Positions 1 through 6,094 of a DNA stretch of 14,059 nucleotides are shown here, piece by piece (within the stretch, counting starts at the first letter, position 1; the number at the start of each line of letters is the position of its first letter). Source of the DNA: Symbiodinium natans (Eukaryota > Sar > Dinophyceae > Suessiales > Symbiodiniaceae); assembly GCA_905221605.1 (NCBI GenBank), contig CAJNDS010001565.1:1-14059 (forward strand), read 5' to 3'. The notes below the pieces were generated by a model, which was not told the DNA's origin, ran no database searches, and saw only the letters and a list, made by a program, of their open reading frames with translations. Made by a program: the position numbers and the translations under genes.

Positions 1-463
1 TTATAGTTTAGGCGCTAAACTATAAAGAGTGGCTCCTAAGCTATAGACGTCTATAGTTTAGGCGCTAAACTATAAAGAGTGGCTCCTAAACTATAGACGT
101 TTATAGTTTAGGCGCTAAACTATAAAGAGGGGCTCCTGAACTGTAAACGTTTATAGTTTAGGCGCTAAACTATAAAGAGTGGCTCCTAAACTATAGACGT
201 TTATAGTTTAGGCGCTAAACTATAAAGAGGGGCTCCTAAACTGTAAACGTTTATAGTTTAGGCGCTAAACTGTAAAGAATGGCTCCGAAACTATAGACGT
301 TTATAGTTTAGGCGCTAAACTATAAAGAGGGGCTCTTAAACTATAGACGTTTATAGTTTCGGCGCTAAACTATAAAGCCTGACTCCTAAACTATAGACGT
401 TTATAGTTTAGCCGCTAAACTATAAAGGTTGACTCCCAAACTATAGAAACGTTTATAGTTTAG
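1..463 (+). repeat. 50-bp palindromic satellite array, distal part of copy 0
   Basis: The anchor GGCGCTAAAC recurs at 11, 61, 111, 161, 211 and onward, an exact 50-bp period for about nine units. Each unit holds a 12-bp arm TTTATAGTTTAG, a 3-nt centre GCG and the perfect reverse-complement arm, then a short spacer such as GAGTGGCT and a second half-site CCTAAACTATA. Units vary mainly in the spacer (GAGTGG, GAGGGG, GAATGG) and in the last half-site (ATAGAC or GTAAAC). The array is cut by the window start. The last unit before 464 is already of the type that flanks the composite repeats (AAGGTTGACTCCC). It is non-coding: 50 is not a multiple of three and no frame stays open. Confidence 0.95.
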
Positions 464-1226
464 AACCAGCCGTGGGGGGTCCCCCAGGATTGGCCTGGAC
501 CGAGCTTCAAAATGCGATTTTTTAGTACAGAAATCGATGCCGGAAATGCGCCTCCAATTTCTGGATTTTGCCCTAAACTATAGAGCCCCAAACTCTAGAG
601 CCTAAACTATAAACGTCTATAGTTTCGGCGCTAAACTATAAAGCCTGACTCCTAAACTATAGACGTTTATAGTTTAGCCGCTAAACTATAAAGGTTGGCT
701 CCCAAATTATAGAAACGTTTATAGTTTAGGACCATCCGTGGGGGGTCCCCCAGGATTGGCCTGGACCGAGCTTCAAAATGCGATTTTTTAGTATAGAAAT
801 CGATGCCGGAAATGCTGCCTCCAATTTCTGGATTTTGCCCTAAACTATAGAGCCCCAAACTCTAGAGCCTAAACTATAAACGTTTATAGTTTCGGCGCTA
901 AACTATAAAGCCTGACCCCTAAACTATAGACGTTTATAGTTTAGCCGCTAAACTATAAAGGCTGGCTCCTAAACTATAGAAGCGTTTATAGTTTAGGACC
1001 ATCCGTGGGGGGTCCCCCAGGATTGGCCTGGACCGAGCTTCAAAATGCGATTTTTTAGTACAGAAATCGATGCCGGAAATGCTGCCTCCAATTTCTGGAT
1101 TTTGCCCTAAAGTATAGAGCCCCAAACTCTAGAGCCTAAACTATAAACGTCTATAGTTTCGGCGCTAAACTATAAAGCCTGACTCCTAAACTATAGACGT
1201 TTATAGTTTAGCCGCTAAACTATAAA
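464..1226 (+). repeat. three ~266-bp composite repeats with 110-bp insert, copy 0
   Basis: Three tandem copies of a longer unit, with the core CCCAGGATTGGCCTGG recurring at spacings of 266 and 267 bp (CAGG at 485, 751 and 1018). Each starts with a satellite arm TATAGTTTAG, continues into a non-satellite insert (464-572, 730-839, 997-1106) and closes with the opposite arm CTAAACTATAG. About 43 bp of half-sites and two modified 50-bp units follow. The insert contains a G6/C5 inverted repeat, a CCAGG/CCTGG hairpin and the motif CGATTT...AAATCG. A 63-residue minus-strand frame covers two copies, but it begins at TTG and is absent from many copies elsewhere, so I do not call a gene. Confidence 0.92.
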
Positions 1227-1356
1227 GCCTAAACTATAAAGCCCTAAACTATAGACGCTAAACTATAAACGTCTATAGTTTAGAGCCAAAAATATAGAGC
1301 CTAAACTATAAACGTTTATAGTTTAGACGCAAAACTATAGAAATCTTTATAGTTTA
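1227..1356 (+). repeat. 130-bp cluster of condensed half-palindromes, copy 0
   Basis: The regular period breaks down into closely packed half-sites in both orientations (CTAAACTATA and TATAGTTTAG) separated by only a few bases (GCC, GACG, AAACG, GAGCC). The block has exactly the same length at 8637-8766 and 13578-13707, always between the satellite and the 212-bp cap. Copy 0 has one visible difference from A (AAAAATATAG where A has AAAACTATAG). The constant length contrasts with the variable number of satellite units to its left. Confidence 0.9.
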
Positions 1357-1398
1357 ACCGTGATTTCGGGCAGGTTTTGGGGTATATTTATAATATAT

Positions 1399-1433
1399 TG
1401 TCAGTACTGACACCGCTCCACTGCCTAGCGGTG
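1399..1433 (+). other. 14-bp palindrome plus 7-bp-stem hairpin in cap, copy 0
   Basis: TGTCAGTACTGACA at 1399-1412 is a perfect palindrome. It overlaps a hairpin with stem CACCGCT (1411-1417), a 9-nt loop and AGCGGTG (1427-1433). Both are unchanged in the other two cap copies. The AT-rich DNA just upstream makes this a plausible protein-binding or promoter-like site, but nothing in the sequence proves it. Confidence 0.75.
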
Positions 1434-1523
1434 GCACGGCACGCTCTCTGGTAAGACAGTTGAACTGCTGTATAGGCATATTGTATGTGCGATGCCCATG
1501 CAGCCACTTGCTTTGGGCGGCTC

Positions 1524-1559
1524 GGCTGGTGGGAAAGGAGCGAAGCTCCCCCACCAGCC
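1524..1559 (+). other. strong hairpin 10 bp before telomere, copy 0
   Basis: Outer stem GGCTGGTGGG (1524-1533) pairs perfectly with CCCACCAGCC (1550-1559). After an AAA bulge an inner stem GGAGC (1537-1541) pairs with GCTCC (1545-1549) around a GAA loop. This gives 15 base pairs in 36 nt, mostly G-C. It lies at the same distance from TTTAGGG in all three caps. No T-run follows, so it does not resemble a bacterial-type terminator. Confidence 0.85.
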
Positions 1560-1568
1560 ACGCCTGAG

Positions 1569-1909
1569 TTTAGGGTTTAGGGTTTAGGGTTTAGGGTTTA
1601 GGGTTTAGGGTTTAGGGTTTAGGGTTTAGGGTTTAGGGTTTAGGGTTTAGGGTTTAGGGTTTAGGGTTTAGGGTTTAGGGTTTAGGGTTTAGGGTTTAGG
1701 GTTAGGTTTAGGGTTTAGGGTTTAGGGTTTAGGGTTTAGGGTTTAGGGTTTAGGGTTTAGGGTTTAGGGTTTAGGGTTTAGGGTTTAGGGTTTAGGGTTT
1801 AGGGTTTAGGGTTTAGGGTTTAGGGTTTAGGGTTTAGGGTTTAGGTTTTAGGGGTTAGGGTTTAGGGTTTAGGGTTTAGGGTTTAGGGTTTAGGGTTTAG
1901 GGTTTAGGG
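1569..1909 (+). repeat. interstitial telomeric tract 1, (TTTAGGG)n
   Basis: About 341 bp of nearly uninterrupted TTTAGGG, G-strand on +. Irregular units occur near 1700-1706 (a shortened TTAGG-type unit) and 1840-1858 (TTTAGG, TTTTAGGGG, TTAGGG). It starts directly after CACGCCTGAG of the cap and ends at TTCAGCATCTC. It is the longest telomeric tract in the window but not the terminal one. Confidence 0.97.
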
Positions 1910-2129
1910 TTCAGCATCTCAAGTTCGAGCATTTACTAGGCCAGCAGTGTGTGTAGGCAACGGAAAAAAAACCCACCCACCCAGAGAATCCCAAAACATT
2001 AAGAAAATAAAAAGTTTACATTTCTTATCAGCAAGCCCTGTCCTCCAAGCTCACTCCGTCATGGACCATCCTACCCACGAACCATTTCAGGGGCGGGACA
2101 AGAAATCCTGAAACCGTCGGTTTTGGTTT
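1910..2129. other. unique 220-bp stretch at left of the telomere-embedded island
   Basis: This sequence has no repeat partner in the window. It contains an A8 run followed by CCCACCCACCCAG (about 1964-1983) and an AT-rich segment with AAGAAAATAAAAAG. On the minus strand a frame running out of the neighbouring C-rich tract reads a plausible-looking tail (about 2030-2130, including GFLVPPLKWFVGRMVHDGV) to a TGA at 2028-2030. A TGTAA, the green-algal type of polyadenylation signal, lies just beyond at 2016-2020. The proline-rich upstream part is simply the complement of poly-G and the frame opens at GTG. A captured 3' gene fragment is possible but weakly supported; otherwise I see nothing. Confidence 0.5.
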
Positions 2130-2314
2130 GGGGGGGGGTGGGGGGGGGGGGGGGGGGGGGGCGGGGGGTGGGGGGGAGGGGGGGTGGGGGGTGGCGGGGG
2201 GTGGGGGGGTGGGGGGGGGGGTGGGGTTGGGGGGGGGTGGGGGGGGGGGGCGGGGGGGGGGGGGGGGGGTGGGGGGGGGTGGGGGGGGGGGGGGCTGGGG
2301 GGGGGGGGGGCCGG
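2130..2314 (+). repeat. nearly pure G tract 1 with T interruptions
   Basis: About 185 bp consisting almost only of G, broken by single T and occasional A or C (GGGGGTG-like spacing). The G-rich strand is the same one as in the telomere. It ends in CCGGCACGAAGGAAATTACCC, the start of a short minisatellite. Strong G-quadruplex potential. Long-read or polymerase errors are common in such DNA, so exact length and interruptions are uncertain. Long glycine or proline frames on the two strands are artefacts of composition. Confidence 0.85.
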
Positions 2315-2380
2315 CACGAAGGAAATTACCCCTCAGACATGAAGAAATTACCCTTGCCACGAAGAAAAATTACCCGGCAA
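2315..2380 (+). repeat. three degenerate 21-bp minisatellite units between G tracts
   Basis: Three diverged copies of the GAAGAAATTACCC-type unit (with CTCAGACAT and an AAAAATT variant) lie between the two G tracts, ending TTACCCGGCAA before G resumes. The entry sequence GGCACGAAGGAAATTACCC is the same as that after the second G tract. This suggests that G tract plus minisatellite start was duplicated as a block. Confidence 0.75.
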
Positions 2381-2530
2381 GGGGGTGGGGGTGTGGGGGG
2401 GGAGGGTGGCGGGGTTTGTGGGGGGGGGTGGGGGGTGGGGGGGGGATGGGGGGGGGTGGGGGGGGGGGTGGGGGGGGGTGGGGGGGGGTGGGGGGGGGGG
2501 CGGGGGGCGGTGGGGGAGGGGGGGGGTGGG
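2381..2530 (+). repeat. nearly pure G tract 2
   Basis: About 150 bp of G with scattered T and rare A or C, like the tract at 2130-2314 and on the same strand. It is preceded by CGGCAA and followed by ATGGCACGAAGGAAATTACCC. Same cautions about sequencing accuracy apply. Confidence 0.85.
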
Positions 2531-3108
2531 ATGGCACGAAGGAAATTACCCTTAGCCACGAAGAAATTACCCTTAGCCACGAAGAAATTACCCTTAGCCA
2601 CGAAGAAATTACCCTTAGCCACGAAGAAATTACCCTTAGCCACGAAGAAATTACCCTTAGCCACGAAGAAATTACCCTTAGCCACGAAGAAATTACCCTT
2701 AGACACGAAGAAATTACCCTTAGCCACGAAGAAATTAACCTTAGCCACGAAGAAATTACCCTTAGCCACGAAGAAATTACCCTTAGCCACGAAGAAATTA
2801 CCCTTAGCCACGAAGAAATTACCCTTAGCCACGAAGGAAATTACCCTTAGCCACGAAGGAAATTACCCTTAGCCACGAAGAAATTACCCTTAGCCACGAA
2901 GAAATTGCCCTTAGCGACCAAGAAATTGCCCTTAGCGACGAAGAAATTACCCTTAGCGAAGAAATTACCCTTAGCCACGAAGAAATTACCCTTAGCCACG
3001 AAGAAATGACCCTTAGCCACGAAGAAATGACCCTTAGCCACGAAGAAATGACCCTTAGCCACGAAGAAATGACCCTTAGCCACGAAGAAATGACCCTTAG
3101 CCACGAAG
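2531..3108 (+). repeat. 21-bp minisatellite (GCCACGAAGAAATTACCCTTA)n
   Basis: Roughly 27 tandem units of 21 bp. Because 21 is divisible by three, all frames stay open and give heptapeptide repeats (ATKKLPL on +, AKGNFFV on -), which explains the long frames here without any coding function. Units near 2833-2860 carry an extra G (GAAGGAAATT, 22 bp) that shifts the frame. Toward the telomeric side the core changes in order: AAATTACCC, then AAATTGCCC (about 2905-2932), an 18-bp deleted unit near 2950-2967, AAATTACCC again, then AAATGACCC for the last units. Confidence 0.95.
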
Positions 3109-3143
3109 GACTATAGGGTGTAAATATATATAAGAAAGAGGGG
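3109..3143. other. AT-rich junction between minisatellite and telomeric tract 2
   Basis: A 35-bp stretch (ACTATAGGGTGTAAATATAT, then ATAAGAAAGAGG) separates the last 21-bp unit from TTTAGGG. It contains CTATAGGG, a weak echo of the satellite half-site followed by telomere-like GGG. It could be the scar where telomeric repeats were added to or recombined with the island. Confidence 0.5.
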
Positions 3144-3328
3144 TTTAGGGTTTAGGGTTTAGGGTTTAGGGTTTAGGGTTTAGGGTTTAGGGTTTAGGGT
3201 TTAGGGTTTAGGGTTTAGGGTTTAGGGTTTAGGGTTTAGGGTTTAGGGTTTAGGGTTTAGGGTTTTAGGGTTTAGGGTTTTAGGGTTTAGGGTTTTAGGG
3301 TTTAGGGTTTAGGGTTTAGGGTTTAGGG
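3144..3328 (+). repeat. interstitial telomeric tract 2, with TTTTAGGG variants
   Basis: About 185 bp of TTTAGGG on +. Near its right end three TTTTAGGG octamers (3263-3270, 3278-3285, 3293-3300) alternate with single TTTAGGG heptamers, a 15-bp higher-order period. TTTTAGGG is the Chlamydomonas telomere unit, but here it is a minority variant. The tract passes directly into the X element (TTTGCGCCGAAG), the same junction as at 9147. Confidence 0.97.
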
Positions 3329-3673
3329 TTTGCGCCGAAGCTGGAGAAGGATATGACATGGCCGGACGGGCGAACAAACTTGAAATTTGTTTCGGTTCCG
3401 GAGCACGCTCAAGGCCACCGAGAATGGGGCCTTGCTTCGGCCACATCATTTCACGCGTTTCCCTCCCGCGCCGTCAAGTGCGGCTCCCACCCTTAGCCAG
3501 CTCCGCCTTTTAGGGTTTAGTTTCCTAAACTCATGTTTAGGAAACTCTCTTGTTTTTTTTCTCACCGCCCTTCTTGTATGCGTTCTTGTCGGGGTGTATT
3601 ACACCCTAGTCAAAGTTGCTTGTTTGTTCCACCACGATCTTAGTCCTCTTGCAGCCTGCTAGTCTTGCAGGGG
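3329..3673 (+). repeat. X element, conserved unique 5' part, copy A
   Basis: Non-repetitive sequence beginning GCGCCGAAGCTGGAGAAGG just after TTTAGGG, almost identical to 9147-9482. The differences I see include C/T at the GAGCACG/GAGTACG site, T8 versus T7, and ACCGCCC versus ACTCACC. A 91-residue plus-strand frame at 3387-3662 has a hydrophobic stretch (VFFLTALLVCVLVGVYYTL), but it opens at TTG. In copy B the T-run change and a small substitution cluster alter and shorten it, so protein coding is doubtful. It includes TTTTAGGGTTTAG, a scrap of telomeric repeat, inside the hairpin region. Confidence 0.85.
3519..3546 (+). other. 12-bp-arm hairpin with telomere-like core, copy A
   Basis: AGTTTCCTAAAC (3519-3530), loop TCAT, and the perfect reverse complement GTTTAGGAAACT (3535-3546). 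The arms contain CCTAAAC and GTTTAGG, the same heptamer core as the satellite half-sites and telomere. An identical hairpin is at 9337-9364 in copy B. Confidence 0.85.
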
Positions 3674-4540
3674 GGGTCAACCGGAGGTTTTGCACCCGGG
3701 GGAAAGAGACCGATGGTTGACCGTAGCTGTTAAGCACTGTACTGGTGCTCAGATCACAAAGAAAACCGAAGAGCATGTTTGGGTCGAACGGAGGTTTCTG
3801 CCCGGGGGAAGACGTCGGTGGTTGACCGTAGCTTTCGAACCCGGTACTTGTGTTATGTCAATCCACAGGTGGGTCGACCGCGAGTTGATTGGAGGTTCTG
3901 CTGTCGGGAGGAGGACGTCGCTTGTTAGACGTAGCTCTTGAGCACCGTACTTGTGCTCTATCAGCGTGTACATCCGCGAAGCATTTTTTTGGGTCGACCG
4001 GAGGTTTTGCCAGCAGGGAGGTTTTATGCCCGGGAGAAAGGTTTTATGCCTGGGGGAAAGACCGTTGCGTTGATTGGAGGTTTTGCGCCCGGGGGAAAAA
4101 CACGGGCGGGGGAAAGGTAGCGTTTAAGCACCGTCCTGGCACGACAGCAAAGGCAGGTATTAAGCCCGGTACTTGTGCTATATCAGGATACAGATCCGAG
4201 GTGCTGTCGGGGGAAAGACATCACTGGTTGGATGTAGCTTTTGAGCACCGTTCTCGTGCTCTATCAACATATGAATCGCGAAGCCATTTGGGCCAACCGG
4301 AGGTTTTGCGCCCGGGGGAAAGACCGTTGCATTGATTGGAGGTTTTGCGGCCGAGGGAAAACCATCTTTGAATTGATTGGAGGCTTTACGCCTCCTGTAG
4401 ATCCGCGAAGCATTTCTGTGTCGATTGGAGGTTTTGCGAGCATGGAAAGACCGGAGGTTTGGCGTCCCGGGGGAAAACCGTTCATTGATTGGAGGTTTTG
4501 CGCCCGGGGGGAAAAACATCGGCGGCGGCTGACCGTAGCT
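3674..4540 (+). repeat. X element, degenerate GC-rich repeat region, copy A
   Basis: A core like ATTGGAGGTTTTGCGCCCGG followed by GGGAAA recurs at least a dozen times (for example near 3682, 3788, 3888, 3998, 4073, 4298, 4335, 4422, 4452, 4487). It is embedded in longer units of about 105-120 bp that carry TTGACCGTAGCT, GAGCACCGTACTTGTGCT and ATCCGCGAAGCATTT. Units are diverged and of unequal length. Compared with copy B, A has about 20 extra bp from a local duplication of AGGTTTTATGCCCGGG-AGAA near 4019-4058. GGAGGC-TTTAC-GCCTCC at 4379-4395 can form a hairpin. Short frames in both strands (with recurring PPGAKPPIN on -) shift between units and look like repeat by-products. Confidence 0.8.
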
Positions 4541-4544
4541 AGTG

Positions 4545-4732
4545 GTTCCACCCTGCTTCCACCTTGCTTCCAGCTCGCTTCCACGTTGCTTGCACTTTGC
4601 TTCCACCTTGCTTCCACCTTGCTTCTACCGTTCTTCAACCTTGCTTCCATCTTGCTGCCACCTTGCTTCCACCTTGCTTCCACCTTGTTTCCGCTTGCTT
4701 CCACCTTCCTTGCGCGTTGCCTCCACCTTGTT
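4545..4732 (+). repeat. 11-bp minisatellite (CTTCCACCTTG)n, copy A
   Basis: About 17 imperfect units of CTTCCACCTTG. Three units make 33 bp, so every frame gives the same 11-residue repeat, which accounts for the open frames on both strands. Copy A has exactly one more unit than copy B. The array passes into the 93-bp satellite through GATGACTTAGCATGGCTTAG. Confidence 0.9.
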
Positions 4733-4739
4733 GATGACT

Positions 4740-6094
4740 TAGCATGGCTTAGCCAAAGTCCGAAAATCCGCGTGGGGTACCGTTTACAGTTCAAGTGCCA
4801 AACTATAGAAAGTGGCCCCTAAATTATAGACGCTTATAGTTTAAACAAAGTCCGAAAATCCGCGTGGGGGTAGCGTTTGCAGTTTAGGTGCCAAACTGTA
4901 GAAAGTGGCCCCAAACTTTCGACGTTTATAGTTTAGCCAAAGTCCGAAAATCCGCGTGGGGGTACCATATATAGTTTAGGTGCCGAACTATAGAAAGTGG
5001 CCCCTGAACTATAGACGTTTATAGTTTAGCCAAAGTCCGAAAACCCGTGTGGGGGTAACGTTTACAGTTTAGGTGCCAAACTATAGAAAGTGCCCCAAAC
5101 TTTCAACGTTTATAGTGTAGCCACAGTCGAAAATCCGCGCGGGGGTACCATTTATAGTGTAAGTGCCGAACAATAGAAAGTCGCCCCTAAGCTATAAACG
5201 TTTATAGTTTAGCCAAAGTCCGAAAATCCGCGCGGGGGTACCGCTTACAGTTTGAAAGTGCCCCTAAACTATAGACGTTTATAGGTTCGCAAAAGTCCGA
5301 AAATCCACGTGAGGTTACAATTTACAGTTCAGGTGCCAAAATATAGAAAGTGACCCCTAAAACTATAGGTGTTTATAGCTTAGCCAAAGTCCGAAAATCC
5401 GCGTGGGGGCACCGCTTGCAGTTTAGGTGCCAAACTATAGAAAGTGGCCCCTAAACTAAAGACGTTTATAGTTTAGCCAAAGTCCGAAAATCCGCGTGGG
5501 GGTACCGTTTACAGTTTAGGTGCCAAACTGTAGAAGGTGGCCCCAAAACTGTCGACGTTTATAGTTCAGCCAAAGGCCGAAAATCCGCGTGGGGGTACCG
5601 TTTACAGTCTAGGCCAACATCCGAAAATCCGCGTGAGGGTACCGTTTACAGTTCAGGTGCCAAACTATAGAAAGTGGCCCCTAAACTATAGACGCTTACA
5701 GTGTAGCCAAAATCCGAAAATCCGCGTAGGGGGTACCGTTTTGCACGTTTACAGTCAGGTGTCAAGCTATAGAAAGTGACCCCTAAAACAATAAACGTTT
5801 ATAGTTTAGCAAAAGTCCGAGAATCCGTGTGGGGGTACCATTCACGGTTTAGGTGCCACACTAAAGAAAGCGGCCCCTGAACTATAGACGCTTATAGTTT
5901 AACCAAAGTCCGAAAATCCGCGTGGGGGTACCGTTTACAGTTTAGGTGCCCAACTGTAGAAAGTGGCCCCAAATGTTCGACGTTTATAGTTTCGCCAATG
6001 TCCGAAAATCCGCGTGGGGGTACCGTTCACAGTTTAGGCCCGCGGGGGTACCGTTTATGCCAAACTATAGAAAGCGACCCCTATAAACTGTAGA
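4740..6094 (+). repeat. ~93-bp satellite array, copy A (15 units)
   Basis: The marker CGAAAATCCG (or a close variant) occurs at 4761, 4853, 4945, 5038, 5128, 5221, 5298, 5392, 5485, 5578, 5622, 5715, 5818, 5911 and 6003, so spacing is mostly 92-93 bp with a few deleted units (77 and 44 bp). A 93-bp unit parses into a 50-bp block homologous to the neighbouring satellite (TTTACAGTTTAGGTGCCAAA to CTATAGACG) plus a 43-bp block. The latter is a second arm TTTATAGTTTAG followed by about 31 bp of new sequence around TCCGAAAATCCGCGTGGGGG. The last units (6003-6094) are scrambled, with CCCGCGGGGGTACCG. Confidence 0.93.

Larger units (their letters stand above)
1357..1568 (+). repeat. 212-bp telomere-proximal cap element, copy 0
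   Basis: A non-satellite element that joins the half-site cluster to the telomeric repeats. It is exactly 212 bp long in all three copies (also 8767-8978 and 13708-13919), with only a few substitutions between them. In order it has an AT-rich stretch (GGTATATTTATAATATATT, 1381-1399), a 14-bp palindrome TGTCAGTACTGACA, a 7-bp-stem hairpin, about 90 bp of mixed sequence and a strong GC-rich hairpin ending 10 bp before the first TTTAGGG. A 66-residue minus-strand frame crosses it, but its first codon is GTG and its conservation is no greater than that of the whole element, so coding is unsupported. Its role is unknown; boundary, replication or transcription functions would be inference. Confidence 0.9.

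Noticed and set aside
667-1125. Recurring 63-residue minus-strand open frames (also 11729-11920, 13020-13211, 13285-13476)
   Set aside because: They start at TTG, lie across satellite arms and the insert, and are broken in six of the eleven insert copies. They follow repeat copies rather than a conserved protein.
1354-1554. 66-residue minus-strand frame in the cap (also 8764-8964, 13705-13905)
   Set aside because: It opens at GTG, not ATG, and the cap is conserved equally outside it. Three near-identical copies of recent origin cannot show coding selection.
1357-1568. tRNA or other small RNA gene in the cap
   Set aside because: I could not fold a cloverleaf or find matching A and B box promoter motifs. 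The hairpins alone do not identify an RNA gene.
2028-2872. Long glycine-rich, proline-rich and heptapeptide-repeat frames on both strands
   Set aside because: They result from G tracts and a period divisible by three, which leave several frames open at once.
1910-3143. Telomere-targeting retrotransposon as the source of the island
   Set aside because: No reverse transcriptase-like frame, no convincing poly-A tail at an edge (only A8 near 1964) and no visible target duplication.
3387-3662. 91-residue plus-strand frame with a hydrophobic segment
   Set aside because: It starts at TTG and is altered by a T-run change and clustered substitutions in copy B. No known domain is visible.
3690-4822. 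Overlapping frames in the X element (also 9534-10609)
   Set aside because: They lie on both strands over degenerate repeats and an 11-bp minisatellite, and lengths and starts differ between copies A and B.
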